Part shown: piece after piece, positions 43,582-52,295 of the stretch
Position numbering within the stretch: position 1 is the stretch's first letter
How the letters are laid out: each line of letters opens with the position of its first letter
Assembly (NCBI GenBank): GCA_017381935.1
Contig: JAFOBG010000054.1
Span: forward strand, 1 to 64,000
Direction: 5' to 3'
Length of the DNA: 64,000 nt
Source: Alistipes sp.
Lineage (GTDB): Bacteria; Bacteroidota; Bacteroidia; Bacteroidales; Rikenellaceae
The notes under the pieces: model-generated
Seen by the model: the letters and a program-made list of their open reading frames with translations, nothing else
What the model was told of the DNA's origin: nothing
Database searches by the model: none
Made by a program: the position numbers and the translations under genes

Positions 43582-44634
43582 CTACTTTGTAGTATCGAAT
43601 GTATAAGCCTCCCATGGATGCTCTGCATCTGCGCCCTTCTCAAGGATATTCTCCACATGAACGAGCATAGGGAACTTATTCATATCAACCTGACCAAGCT
43701 CTGCCTTGCGATAGATAGCCTTTGCTACACGGCGAGCAACAACAAGCGACTCAAGGGTTACGCCGGCCAAAATCTCCATAGCCTCCTCATAACTCTTACC
43801 CTCACCAAGCAAAATACCAATCTTACGAGTACGACCACCATAAACAGTAACATATAGGTCGCCAATACCGATATTCTCGCAATCAAATGTTGCACCCTGA
43901 ATAGCAAGCAGATAGCGCATCTCCTTTACAGCCTGATAGAAAGCTGCAGCCTGAGAGTTATAATGCAAGCCGGCATCAGTACCAAGGTTACGATTTACAA
44001 GACCGATAGTAAGTGCAACTCCAAGAGCATAAGCGTTCTTAAGCGCAACTGCACTCTCAAGGCCGATAACATCATTTGTAAGAGAGATATGGTAATAAGA
44101 GGTTGTCAAAGTCTGACGCATCATCTTAAGCACTGCAGAGTCCTTACCGCAGAAAGCCACCTCTGTCTGGTCATGGAAAACCAACTCATAAGAGGTACAT
44201 GGACCACCGATAGCGCAAACCTCACGCTCAATACCCTTCTTTGCAAGCTCTGCCTGCCAATAGTCAGGGTAGCTGATAAGCGTACCATCCTCAAGATTGA
44301 TAAGGCCCTTTGTTACTGAAAGAACAGGAATATTTGTATCGAGGTTTGTCAAAATCTCCTCCAAGAACCAATCAACACCAAATGAAGACACACCACCAAT
44401 AACAAAGTCGCAACCCTCAACAGCTGTTTTCCAATCCTCAATCTGGTAATACTTAATACCCTGAGGGAAGTCGCGGTCAAACTTAGGGTGGCGGTTTGTA
44501 GCCTTACATGCATCAATAATATCACGGTCAAGTGGAGAACCTACAATACGTACCTCATGGCCATTCTCCGCTGCCGGAAAAGCAAGGGCTGAACCCATCA
44601 TACCCGAGCCGATAATTGTTACAACTTTTTTCAT
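43582..44634 (-). CDS. gpsA: NAD(P)-dependent glycerol-3-phosphate dehydrogenase
   Basis: 350 residues. GpsA reduces dihydroxyacetone phosphate to sn-glycerol 3-phosphate for phospholipid synthesis. The dinucleotide-binding IIGSGMMGSALAFPAAENGHEV lies at the N-terminus, VLSVTKGL near residue 106, and the catalytic lysine in SAVALKNAYALGVALTIGL near residue 197. The usual GPSxAxE segment reads GPCTSYELVFHDQTEV, a divergent form, so the substrate pocket may differ from the E. coli enzyme. Length is normal. It has a perfect promoter at 44664-44695 and a strong terminator, so it is monocistronic. A related hydroxyacid dehydrogenase is possible but less likely. Confidence 0.85.
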   Translation of the reverse strand: MKKVVTIIGSGMMGSALAFPAAENGHEVRIVGSPLDRDIIDACKATNRHPKFDRDFPQGIKYYQIEDWKTAVEGCDFVIGGVSSFGVDWFLEEILTNLDTNIPVLSVTKGLINLEDGTLISYPDYWQAELAKKGIEREVCAIGGPCTSYELVFHDQTEVAFCGKDSAVLKMMRQTLTTSYYHISLTNDVIGLESAVALKNAYALGVALTIGLVNRNLGTDAGLHYNSQAAAFYQAVKEMRYLLAIQGATFDCENIGIGDLYVTVYGGRTRKIGILLGEGKSYEEAMEILAGVTLESLVVARRVAKAIYRKAELGQVDMNKFPMLVHVENILEKGADAEHPWEAYTFDTTK

Positions 44635-44663
44635 TTTGTTTGCTTTTTTATCTTTTCACGCCA

Positions 44664-44695
44664 CAAAAGTATATAAAAAAGAACAATAATGCAAA
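44664..44695 (-). promoter_or_regulatory. Promoter of gpsA
   Basis: Minus strand: -7 TACTTTTG (44671-44664) and -33 TTTG (44695-44692), 20 bp apart. Confidence 0.88.
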
Positions 44696-44828
44696 CAAAT
44701 CACAAATTTTAGTCTATTTTTTTCACTTTTATTACCATTTGAAGTAGCAAACAATAGAAAAGCAACAAAAAACAACATTAATAGTAGCAGAAAAGAAAAA
44801 AAACAAGCAGTTCTACTTACAAACAATA

Positions 44829-44887
44829 AAGGGTAGCACATTTGTACCACCCTTTGCTATTTGCATGCTATCGGAGTGTATCACTCC
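44829..44887 (-). terminator. Two hairpins downstream of dnaK
   Basis: A short GGAGTG/CACTCC hairpin (44873-44887) and an imperfect 12-bp hairpin (44829-44840 with 44843-44854, two mismatches) lie after the dnaK stop. The second is followed by an A/T-rich tail on the minus strand. Confidence 0.6.
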
Positions 44888-44903
44888 TTATCGCACCGCT
44901 ATA

Positions 44904-46820
44904 TTATTTTACCTCCTCAAATTCTACATCCTCAGGTTGAGCTGCACCTTGTCCAGCATTTGGACTTGCGCCCTGTCCGGCATTTGGATTTGCACCCTGC
45001 TGTGCACCCTGAGCTGCCTGCTGAGCTGCGTAGATATCCTGAGAAGCTGCCTGCCATGCATTGTTAAGTTCTGCAATAGCTGTGTCGATAGCTGCAATAT
45101 CACTATTCTTGTGAGCCTCCTTGAGTTTTCCGAGAGCTGCCTCGATAGCACCCTTCTTATCTGCAGGGAGTTTGTCGCCATACTCCTTAAGGTTCTTCTC
45201 GGTTGTAAAGATATTTGCATCAGCTGCGTTAATCTTCTCGATACGCTCCTTCTCAAGCTTATCCTTCTCCTCGTTAGCCTTAGCCTCATCACGCATACGC
45301 TGTATCTCCTCATCTGTAAGACCACTTGAAGCCTCGATACGAATCTTCTGCTCCTTACCTGTACCCTTATCCTTTGCAGATACGTTAAGGATACCGTTTG
45401 CATCGATATCGAAAGTTACCTCAATCTGTGGCACGCCACGTGGAGCTGCAGGGATTCCGTCAAGATGGAAACGACCAATACTCTTATTATCACGTGCAAG
45501 TGGACGCTCGCCCTGGCACACGTTAATCTCTACAGATGGCTGATTGTCAGCAGCTGTTGAGAACACCTCACTCTTACGGGTAGGGATTGTGGTATTTGCC
45601 TCGATAAGCTTTGTATATACACCACCAAAAGTCTCAATACCGAGTGAAAGCGGAGTAACATCAAGCAAAAGCACATCCTTAACCTCACCTGTAAGCACAC
45701 CACCCTGGATAGATGCACCAATAGCAACAACCTCATCAGGGTTTACACTCTTGTTAGGAGTCTTACCGAAGAAATCCTCAACAATCTTCTGAATTGCAGG
45801 GATACGGGTAGAACCACCCACAAGAATAACCTCGTCAATCTGAGAAGCTGTAAGGCCTGCATCACGAAGAGCTGTACGACATGGCTCGATAGTCTTCTGT
45901 ACAAGGTGGTCGCAAAGCTGCTCGAACTTAGCTCGTGTAAGAGTCATTACAAGGTGCTGTGGGATACCGTTAATTGGCATAATGTAAGGGAGATTAATCT
46001 CTGTTGACTGAGAAGATGAGAGCTCAATCTTCGCCTTCTCAGCAGCCTCCTTAAGACGCTGAAGTGCCATTGGGTCCTGACGAAGGTCAACACCATGCTC
46101 GCTACGGAATGACTCTGCCATAAAGTCGATAAGTACATGGTCAAAATCATCACCACCAAGGTGTGTATCACCATTTGTTGACTTTACCTCAAATACACCA
46201 TCACCAAGCTCAAGGATAGAGATATCGAAAGTACCACCACCAAGGTCGTAAACAGCAATCTTCATATCCTTATTCTTCTTATCCATACCATAAGCCAAAG
46301 CTGCAGCAGTTGGCTCGTTGATAATACGGCGAACCTTAAGACCTGCAATCTCACCAGCCTCCTTAGTAGCCTGACGCTGTGAGTCTGAGAAGTATGCCGG
46401 AACTGTAATAACAGCCTCAGTAACCTCCTGACCAATATAATCCTCTGCAGTCTTCTTCATCTTCTGAAGAGTAATTGCAGAGATCTCCTGTGGAGTATAT
46501 TGACGGCCATCAATCTCTACTCGTGGAGTATTGTTTGCACCACGTACAATTGAGTATGGAGAACGTGCAATATCTGAAGCTACAGCATCATAAGTCTCAC
46601 CCATAAAGCGCTTGATAGAGAAGACTGTTCGCTTAGGGTTTGTAATAGCCTGACGCTTTGCAGGATCACCCACCTTACGCTCGCCACCATCAGTAAATGC
46701 AACAACAGAAGGGGTTGTACGATGACCCTCAGAGTTTGGAATAACAACAGGCTCAGAGCCCTCCATTACAGCAACACAAGAGTTGGTTGTTCCCAAATCA
46801 ATACCAATAATCTTTCCCAT
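44904..46820 (-). CDS. dnaK: Molecular chaperone DnaK (Hsp70)
   Basis: 638 residues, standard for bacterial Hsp70. The N-terminal ATPase has [15 protein letters not shown] at residue 4, [18 protein letters not shown] near residue 187, and [10 protein letters not shown] near residue 335. The interdomain linker is the DVLLLDV type near residue 384. The substrate-binding domain has the [18 protein letters not shown] segment. The C-terminal lid is rich in Lys/Glu, followed by a Gly/Ala/Gln/Asn/Pro tail with PNAGQGA repeats, and the chain ends in EEVK. grpE and dnaJ are not adjacent. The upstream region has five TGCCAAA-type 7-mers (46866-46973) and no CIRCE element. Confidence 0.98.
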   Translation of the reverse strand: MGKIIGIDLGTTNSCVAVMEGSEPVVIPNSEGHRTTPSVVAFTDGGERKVGDPAKRQAITNPKRTVFSIKRFMGETYDAVASDIARSPYSIVRGANNTPRVEIDGRQYTPQEISAITLQKMKKTAEDYIGQEVTEAVITVPAYFSDSQRQATKEAGEIAGLKVRRIINEPTAAALAYGMDKKNKDMKIAVYDLGGGTFDISILELGDGVFEVKSTNGDTHLGGDDFDHVLIDFMAESFRSEHGVDLRQDPMALQRLKEAAEKAKIELSSSQSTEINLPYIMPINGIPQHLVMTLTRAKFEQLCDHLVQKTIEPCRTALRDAGLTASQIDEVILVGGSTRIPAIQKIVEDFFGKTPNKSVNPDEVVAIGASIQGGVLTGEVKDVLLLDVTPLSLGIETFGGVYTKLIEANTTIPTRKSEVFSTAADNQPSVEINVCQGERPLARDNKSIGRFHLDGIPAAPRGVPQIEVTFDIDANGILNVSAKDKGTGKEQKIRIEASSGLTDEEIQRMRDEAKANEEKDKLEKERIEKINAADANIFTTEKNLKEYGDKLPADKKGAIEAALGKLKEAHKNSDIAAIDTAIAELNNAWQAASQDIYAAQQAAQGAQQGANPNAGQGASPNAGQGAAQPEDVEFEEVK

Positions 46821-46865
46821 AATTGTAATCTTTTTATTTATTTGTTAATATTTTCGTTTTTTGTG

Positions 46866-46973
46866 TTTGGCATATAATTGAGCAAACCCCTTGCCAAAGA
46901 GCTTTTTCTGCCAAAAAAGAGAGTACCAAATAAATATTGGCAGAAATAAGATATAAAATATGACATTTTGGCA
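46866..46973. promoter_or_regulatory. Cluster of TGCCAAA/TTTGGCA 7-mers in the dnaK leader
   Basis: TTTGGCA at 46866 and 46967, ATTGGCA (one mismatch) at 46936, and TGCCAAA at 46892 and 46909. Within these, 46907-46917 and 46966-46976 are reverse complements, and 46938-46944 and 46968-46974 share TGGCAGAA-like context. They lie between dnaK and a candidate -7 box, so they may be operators or an RNA hairpin in the leader. Confidence 0.5.
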
Positions 46974-46993
46974 GAATAGAAGATAACAAACGA

Positions 46994-47001
46994 CAAAATT
47001 A
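46994..47001 (-). promoter_or_regulatory. Candidate -7 box for dnaK
   Basis: TAATTTTG on the minus strand fits TAnnTTTG. There is no TTTG at the -33 position. It would give a leader of about 170 nt containing the TGCCAAA cluster. Confidence 0.35.
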
Positions 47002-47045
47002 AGACTCCTCTCTACTTGCTCTTAGAAGGGCGTAGGTGTAACACT

Positions 47046-47104
47046 CGGCACAAAAAAACAGCGAAGGGCTGTACTAATGCGTACTGCCCCTTTTTGAAAT
47101 GCCA
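47046..47104 (-). repeat. GTAC-tip hairpin element, degenerate copy 4
   Basis: GGCA/TGCC outer pairs, an A/T-rich plus GGGC/GCCC stem, and a GTAC/GTAC tip around TAATGC (47071-47084). On the minus strand a T7 tract follows the stem. The related word GTACTGCCC recurs at 47120-47128, so this region may be locally duplicated. Confidence 0.5.
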
Positions 47105-47395
47105 CAGTACCCGCCCATAGTACTGCCCGCTTTTTCGAGAAAAAGCCATAGGAGTCGTTTTAACCTTTCTCACTATGCTCTTTGAGATTATTTTTAGTTT
47201 TTATCTTTCAACCTCTTTGCCAAATAGTCCGCACTATGAGTCTGCAGAGGTTGAACAATAACTTCCTAAAAATAATTCTCAAATAACACAGCAATAAAGA
47301 TTAAAACCACTCCTGCAAAAAGTTTTCGGAAAAACTTCGTTTTTCTTCTATGCTGTGGCGTGTTGGGGATAACTTATTGCTAAGTTATTGAAACA

Positions 47396-47449
47396 AAAAA
47401 TAGACCTTCTTCAGTTTTCAAGTAAACTTGAACTGAGAGGTCTATTTTT
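47396..47449. terminator. Strong two-tier hairpin, possible bidirectional terminator
   Basis: A 12-bp outer stem (47396-47407 with 47438-47449) with A6/T5 flanks, and an inner helix TTCAAG/CTTGAA with a TAAA loop. It is the most terminator-like element in the island. Confidence 0.65.
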
Positions 47450-47600
47450 CATTTCACTGCCTACGGCAGTAGCCCCAACCCGAAAACAGAATCTAAACTA
47501 TAAGTTGTTCTGCAGCAGCAAGGCACCGAGTTTGTTCAGCGCACCTATTTTGTTGTCTAAGGCTACAAAGAGATACCATTTTATTGTCAGAGTGCGGTAG

Positions 47601-47683
47601 TTGCAACGCTCGACGAAAAGTGGCAACGATGGATAGTACAAAACGTACAGCCATTGTTGCCATCTTTTGGTTAGCGGACGCAA
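47601..47683 (-). repeat. GTAC-tip hairpin element, copy 3 (3' region of the SGNH hydrolase gene)
   Basis: Outer helices TTGC/GCAA and CGCT/AGCG, then a 12-bp stem with one wobble (47621-47632 with 47651-47662), capped by GTAC/GTAC around AAAAC. The internal-loop bases ATA/AG are identical to copy 2. The stem sequence differs from copies 1 and 2 while pairing is kept. Confidence 0.75.
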
Positions 47684-47727
47684 ATGCCGTACTATCACAA
47701 TAAAATCACGACAAAATCACGACAAAT

Positions 47728-48831
47728 TTACTTAATGTTATATTTAGAAAGTATCTCCACAACCTTAGGCTGGATAGTATCTGCCCAACGCTTATAACCC
47801 CAAGAGCATGGGTGAACGCCATCGGCAGAGGTAAGCATATCGGTACCTGTCTGGTTAGGTGTGTCGATGAAATATACATCTGAATACTCTGCGCAAATCT
47901 CCTTCATAAGGTTATCTACATAGACCATACGATCAGCCTCCTTCTTCTCAGCACCTGTATCGAAGAAACGACCATCACGGTAGATAGTACGCAAGAAGAT
48001 GATAGGAGCCTTTGGATTGCGCTTGCGAATCTCAGCAATAAATGGACGGATACGATCACGAATCTGCTCGATAGATGGATTTGAGAATGCATCGCAGATA
48101 TACGCATCAGCCTTTGTACCGCCAAGAATCTCACCCATAACTCTCTGCAGTTTACTATTACCACTCATACCGAAGCTATTGAGGTTCAGACCGGTCTGGC
48201 GCATAAGGAATGCCGGATAAGTCATACCTGCGCAAGTTGCGCCTGAGCCGTGAGTAAATGACGAACCGAAGATAGCAATATTGTGGCGGAATGGGTTCTT
48301 GATAGCCTTAATCTTTGCACCCTGAGGAACACCAATCTCAAGCTTTGTAAGCTCTGCAAAAAGTGGCAAGTAGAGCAAGCAACGGTGGTTAGAGCCATCC
48401 ATACGGCGAATTACACGCAGAGGCTGTTCAATCTTTGCATTTCCCTTACTGTCATGGCCCTCGCCATTAACAACAGAAGCAGCCCATTTCCACTCGCCCT
48501 CATGCTCAATATAGAGGTTAAAGCCACTACCTGCAGTTGCCGGCATAGCACGGTTATGGCTACGATAACCATAAGATGCCTTTACCCAAATCTCCTCTGC
48601 ATCAGTTTCAAAGAGGATTGCCTGACCGGCACAAGTCTTGAGGAGGTTAGCCTCTGTTTTATTAAGTTCAGGATAGTCATTTACCTCAACACGGTTATAA
48701 GGATTTTTAGTCTTGCACATCTTACCGATATGGTTAAGTTTCTGTGCATCAGTCCATTCCAACTCTACATTTGCAGTAGCGAAAGAGAATGTAAGGCCTA
48801 AGGCCACAATAAGTAATAAGAATCTCTTCAT
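47728..48831 (-). CDS. Exported SGNH/GDSL hydrolase with N-terminal jelly-roll domain
   Basis: 367 residues from ATG 48831; the frame opens nine residues earlier but MKRFLLLIVALGLTFSFATA is the natural signal peptide. Residues about 20-165 are a beta-rich domain of the SGNH_hydro_N type. Residues about 170-367 form the hydrolase: block I IFGSSFTHGSGATC (Ser in a GSS variant of GDS), block II/III with SFGMSGNSKLQ and ICDAFSNPS, and block V DGVHPCSWG (Asp-x-x-His). Such enzymes remove acyl groups from carbohydrates, in the periplasm or at the surface. It has no partner within 50 bp; a hairpin (48861-48887) separates it from the small HTH gene upstream. Confidence 0.9.
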   Translation of the reverse strand: MKRFLLLIVALGLTFSFATANVELEWTDAQKLNHIGKMCKTKNPYNRVEVNDYPELNKTEANLLKTCAGQAILFETDAEEIWVKASYGYRSHNRAMPATAGSGFNLYIEHEGEWKWAASVVNGEGHDSKGNAKIEQPLRVIRRMDGSNHRCLLYLPLFAELTKLEIGVPQGAKIKAIKNPFRHNIAIFGSSFTHGSGATCAGMTYPAFLMRQTGLNLNSFGMSGNSKLQRVMGEILGGTKADAYICDAFSNPSIEQIRDRIRPFIAEIRKRNPKAPIIFLRTIYRDGRFFDTGAEKKEADRMVYVDNLMKEICAEYSDVYFIDTPNQTGTDMLTSADGVHPCSWGYKRWADTIQPKVVEILSKYNIK

Positions 48832-48860
48832 TGTAGTTGTTTTTAAGTTTTTACACAAAA

Positions 48861-48887
48861 GAGCCCATGCAAAATAATGCTGGGCTC
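48861..48887 (-). terminator. Terminator of the small HTH gene
   Basis: A GAGCCCA/TGGGCTC stem (7 bp plus 2 bp after a bulge) around an A-rich loop, then a T-containing tail on the minus strand, 21 bp after the stop at 48908. Confidence 0.8.
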
Positions 48888-48907
48888 CAAAGGTCTATAA
48901 ATCTTTA

Positions 48908-49153
48908 TTATTTCTGCTCATTCAGAATGCGCATAGCTGCATCAAGAATAGCTGTATCATCCAGCGTAACAACACCTCCGTCTGGGCCCTGCTCGAAGTG
49001 AACACCTACACCTGCCTTAGCATCAAAGTGCTTACCACCAAAATAGTTACGAACAGACTCTACGTCAATACCGAGTTCATCTGCAATACGCTGGGAGCTA
49101 CCGCTTGGGAGGCGATCCTTAATGCGGCGCAATTCATTAAATGTGATAATCAT
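48908..49153 (-). CDS. Small HTH DNA-binding-like protein
   Basis: 81 residues, no signal peptide. The first half contains a helix-turn-helix-like stretch: residues about 19-38, SSQRIADELGIDVESVRNYF, where the second helix would be the recognition helix. The second half (AGVGVHFEQGPDGGVVTLDDTAILDAAMRILNEQK) is a short beta-hairpin plus a helix. Short conserved proteins of this kind occur in many Bacteroidota and are usually annotated as DNA-binding or hypothetical. The target is unknown. It is monocistronic, and no consensus promoter was found in the 122 bp upstream. Confidence 0.7.
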   Translation of the reverse strand: MIITFNELRRIKDRLPSGSSQRIADELGIDVESVRNYFGGKHFDAKAGVGVHFEQGPDGGVVTLDDTAILDAAMRILNEQK

Positions 49154-49275
49154 AGTTGTTAAATTTTAGTGTTATTTCTATTAATAGCTGTTTTTCGCAC
49201 TACTAATTTAGGGCTTTTTTACGAAAACACCAAATTTCCAAACTATTTTTCTAAAAAAAATATCTTTTTTACTCT

Positions 49276-49857
49276 TTATCTCATATCTATCAACTCATAA
49301 AGAGGATATGTCTCACGTTTAAAGAGTGGAAAAGCATCTCGGAAAGAGGAGATAGAGTTGATTGTTATTACAAGTTCCTCGCCTGAGGAGATATAGACAA
49401 TCTGTTTAGGTAATTTACATGAGCTATCTGCTGTAACTACGACCCTATCTGAGCCCTCTTGCGGCGTTAAGCAGACTGCCTTTAGCCCTTTATAGGTGGT
49501 ATCGGCCGCCTTGAACTGCTCTGATAGGACATCAAAGCAACGAGCCGGATTACTCAATATATCACTCCCCAACGACTCAGCGCTATCGACAACTATCTCT
49601 CGATTTTGGCTATTAACCTCATACTTTACACCATCTGCCACATATAGCTCTATATCTGAAGTGGTAATATAGAAGTTATCTCCGCTTACAATATAGCTAC
49701 CTGAAGATTTATACTCTCCAAGTTCAATAGTAAACTCTACCCTATACTCACCCAATGCGGCAATAGAGTTTTTAAAGGTATCGAGCAGCGTCTGAGCCGA
49801 GGCTGTAGCGGTTGCTATACCTATTATTATAAATAAGGTAAAGATTAATCGTCTCAT
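49276..49857 (-). CDS. LolA-like outer-membrane lipoprotein carrier family protein
   Basis: 193 residues with the signal peptide MRRLIFTLFIIIGIATATASA. The mature protein is a run of beta strands with the LolA-type start (LLDTFKNSIAALGEYRVEFTIELG) and the repeated strand pattern GSYIVSGDNFYITTSDIELYVADG. LolA shuttles lipoproteins across the periplasm from LolCDE to the outer membrane. In Bacteroidota a LolA-like gene commonly follows ftsK, as here. It overlaps ftsK by four bases (ATGA). The sequence is divergent from E. coli LolA, so the assignment is at family level. Confidence 0.8.
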   Translation of the reverse strand: MRRLIFTLFIIIGIATATASAQTLLDTFKNSIAALGEYRVEFTIELGEYKSSGSYIVSGDNFYITTSDIELYVADGVKYEVNSQNREIVVDSAESLGSDILSNPARCFDVLSEQFKAADTTYKGLKAVCLTPQEGSDRVVVTADSSCKLPKQIVYISSGEELVITINSISSFRDAFPLFKRETYPLYELIDMR

Positions 49858-52295
49858 AGCAGGCCTAACTCTTGCAATTTTGCCTCCAAAACATAAGGGT
49901 CTGTAATCTTCACATCTCGGGACTTCGCCCCAGGAACCTGAGGACCAACAATACCCGCCCTTTCGAGTTGCAACATTATTCGGCCAGCTCGAACAAAGCC
50001 CACCTCATAAGTGCGCTGGATATATGATGTTGAGAAGTTATCTCCTCCACTTACAGCATCACGTGCAATCTCAGCAAATAGAGCATCATACTTTATCGCC
50101 GCCCCACTCTCACTACCAAGGCCACTATCTGATACGGCAGAAGAGCCGGCTGCTGTTGACGCTCCACCACTCTCCTCATAGTCCGGCAACGAATATGGCA
50201 TGCCGGTTGGAGATGGTTGGGAGGCGATATAATCGACAATACGTTTAACCTCCGGTGTATCTACAAAGGCACACTGCACACGGGTAAGTGCACACGGTTC
50301 TGAGAAGAGCATATCTCCACGACCTATAAGAGCATTTGCGCCAGGCTGGTCGATAATAGTCTGTGAGTCAACTCGGGAAGAGACTCTAAAGGCTATACGG
50401 GCAGGGAAGTTAGTCTTGATACGGCCTGTAAGGATATCGACAGATGGTCGCTGAGTGGCAAGGATAAGGTGAATACCTGCTGCTCGTGCCTTCTGAGCAA
50501 GGCGCATAACAGGTTGCTCAACAAGCTTTGACTGCGTTACAAGGTCGGCATACTCATCTATCACAACAACAATATATGGCATAATCTCGCGAGACTCTAT
50601 CTTACACTTACGCACCAACTCATTATACTCCGTAATATTACGAGTACCAACAAGACGGCACTTCTTTAGGCGCTCCTCCATCTCGGCGCAGAGTGAGTAG
50701 AGGGTATAGACAGCCTTCTGAGCGTCGATTACGATATTCTCCTCCTCGCTCTCCATGCGTGCAAGGAAGTGGCGACCAAGCCCCTCATAGAGCGAGAACT
50801 CGACCTGTTTAGGGTCAATAAGAACGAGTTTTAGCTGAGATGGGTCTTTACGATAGAGAAGCGATGTAAGTATCACATTCAGTCCCACAGACTTTCCCGT
50901 ACCCGTTGCTCCGGCAACAAGCAAATGCGGCATCTTGGCAAGGTCAAAGACAATACACTCATTTTGGATATTACGACCAATAACTATCGGCAGCTCAGCC
51001 TTAAAATCGACAAAGCGCTCTGTCTTTAATGCTGAACGCATAGAGACAATTGACGGTTTACGATTTGGCACCTCTATTCCGATAGTTCCACTCTCCGGAA
51101 TAGGAGCTACACGCACACTGCTTGCCTTAAGAGCCTGAGCTATCTCCTTTGAAAGACCCTCAATCTTAGCCACCTTTACTCCACGCTCCTGAACAACCTC
51201 ATACAGAGTTACTGTCGGGCCGGTTGTAGCCTTAATATCCACAATAGAGACCTTAAAGTCTGCAAGTATCTCTTTGATAAATCGGGTATTCTCCTCTATC
51301 TCCTCATCACTCACCTCTGAGGCGCTATCACGCTGATCAAGCAACTCTACAGACGGGAAGTGGTAACCTCGTGTACGGTCAGGATTGAATGGATGTTTAT
51401 CGGCCTGTCTATCTGTCAACTCCTTATCCCCCTCAGGGTCGATAACCTCAACTACAATCTTATCCTTAGGTTTCTCGTCCTCCTCCAGCTGAGCCTTAGG
51501 CTCTTCATCAATAGGAGTTGTCGGGAGAACTACTGTCGGTGTTGGTTCTGCAGTAGGCGTTATCTCTACTGTCGGAGTTATCTCAACTGTTATCTGAGGT
51601 GCAGGCTGTGGGTCAGGTTGTGGATCTGACTGTGGTGCAGGCTGTGGTGCAGGCTGAGAGTCTGTGTTTTTATGGCCTGAGACCTTATCTACAATACCTC
51701 TGCTCTTATCTGCTATACCGCTACCGATGCCATTAACAATCTCGATTACACGAATATTGATAAATACGGCTGTCAAAATCCAGCTAAGAACAAGCAATAT
51801 TGCAACACCAGGAGTGCCTATTGTACTCTTGAGCAGTGTAGATATCTCTATACCAAAAGCGCCGCCCCAACCACTATTGAACATATCATAGTCAGTACCA
51901 AAAATAGCGCCCAGAGTAAGAGAGCCCAAAATAGCAATAAGAGAGAGTGAAATCAGAGTTTTGTCATAGAACTTAACTGCACGACAAATTATCTTTATAG
52001 CAAGCACCATAACCATAATAGGGATAATAACACCGAAGGCTCCAAAGCTGTCGCCAACAAGCAGTGAGGCTATTTTAGCACCCACAAAGCCCGAAGAGGC
52101 GTCGCCCGTAAGCTCGCTCTTCCAATTAAACAGATGCATACTGACTGCAATAAACGCATAGGCGCCAAGTGCCAAAAGCACCATGCCGATAACCCAACGT
52201 ACAGTACGCTGGTTCTGATTATTGCCCTTATTCTGTACACCCTTTTTAGGTGTTGGTCTGCTTTGTTGTCGTTTTACCTCAATATCAATATCCAT
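49854..52295 (-). CDS. ftsK: DNA translocase FtsK/SpoIIIE
   Basis: 813 residues. The N-terminal 200 residues have four or five membrane segments. A low-complexity linker follows (about residues 205-260) with PQPAPQ and PTVEITP repeats. The RecA-like motor has Walker A VAGATGTGKSVGLN near residue 455, Walker B IVVVIDEYADLV near residue 570, and the ATQRPSVDILTGRIKTNFP block. A C-terminal gamma winged helix (residues about 745-813) recognises KOPS-like DNA. FtsK pumps chromosome ends through the septum and activates XerCD. It is shorter than the E. coli protein because the linker is short. It overlaps murI by 11 bp and the lolA-like gene by 4 bp. Confidence 0.96.
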   Translation of the reverse strand: MDIDIEVKRQQSRPTPKKGVQNKGNNQNQRTVRWVIGMVLLALGAYAFIAVSMHLFNWKSELTGDASSGFVGAKIASLLVGDSFGAFGVIIPIMVMVLAIKIICRAVKFYDKTLISLSLIAILGSLTLGAIFGTDYDMFNSGWGGAFGIEISTLLKSTIGTPGVAILLVLSWILTAVFINIRVIEIVNGIGSGIADKSRGIVDKVSGHKNTDSQPAPQPAPQSDPQPDPQPAPQITVEITPTVEITPTAEPTPTVVLPTTPIDEEPKAQLEEDEKPKDKIVVEVIDPEGDKELTDRQADKHPFNPDRTRGYHFPSVELLDQRDSASEVSDEEIEENTRFIKEILADFKVSIVDIKATTGPTVTLYEVVQERGVKVAKIEGLSKEIAQALKASSVRVAPIPESGTIGIEVPNRKPSIVSMRSALKTERFVDFKAELPIVIGRNIQNECIVFDLAKMPHLLVAGATGTGKSVGLNVILTSLLYRKDPSQLKLVLIDPKQVEFSLYEGLGRHFLARMESEEENIVIDAQKAVYTLYSLCAEMEERLKKCRLVGTRNITEYNELVRKCKIESREIMPYIVVVIDEYADLVTQSKLVEQPVMRLAQKARAAGIHLILATQRPSVDILTGRIKTNFPARIAFRVSSRVDSQTIIDQPGANALIGRGDMLFSEPCALTRVQCAFVDTPEVKRIVDYIASQPSPTGMPYSLPDYEESGGASTAAGSSAVSDSGLGSESGAAIKYDALFAEIARDAVSGGDNFSTSYIQRTYEVGFVRAGRIMLQLERAGIVGPQVPGAKSRDVKITDPYVLEAKLQELGLL

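Larger units (their letters stand above)
47029..47485. other. Structured noncoding island between dnaK and the SGNH gene
   Basis: Part of a 907-bp gap (46821-47727) with no credible protein gene. A long imperfect inverted repeat pairs 47101-47200 with 47266-47360: GCCACAG with CTGTGGC at the base, GGAGTCGTTTTAA with its near complement, and TTGAGA-TTATTTTTAG with its complement. An AACCTCT/AGAGGTT helix lies near the apex (47209-47250). Next to it, GTTGGGG (47362-47368) pairs with CCCCAAC (47473-47479) around three hairpins (47369-47388, 47396-47449, 47456-47470). The layout suggests a structured RNA or a dead mobile element. The strand is undetermined, and no known RNA family signature was recognised. 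Confidence 0.55.

Noticed and set aside
46821..47040. CIRCE operator before dnaK
   Set aside because: The TTAGCACTC-N9-GAGTGCTAA sequence was not found; only the TGCCAAA cluster is present.
47101..47360. Long hairpin as a retron msr-msd or a diversity-generating template
   Set aside because: No reverse transcriptase, accessory or variable-protein gene lies nearby.
47388..47600. A 70-codon plus-strand ORF in the structured island
   Set aside because: It starts inside the 47396-47449 hairpin, its sequence follows the inverted repeats, and no domain is recognisable. Treated as noncoding.
47498..47698. A 66-codon minus-strand ORF just after the SGNH gene stop
   Set aside because: It runs through GTAC-tip copy 3 and overlaps the plus ORF; no promoter or recognised motif.
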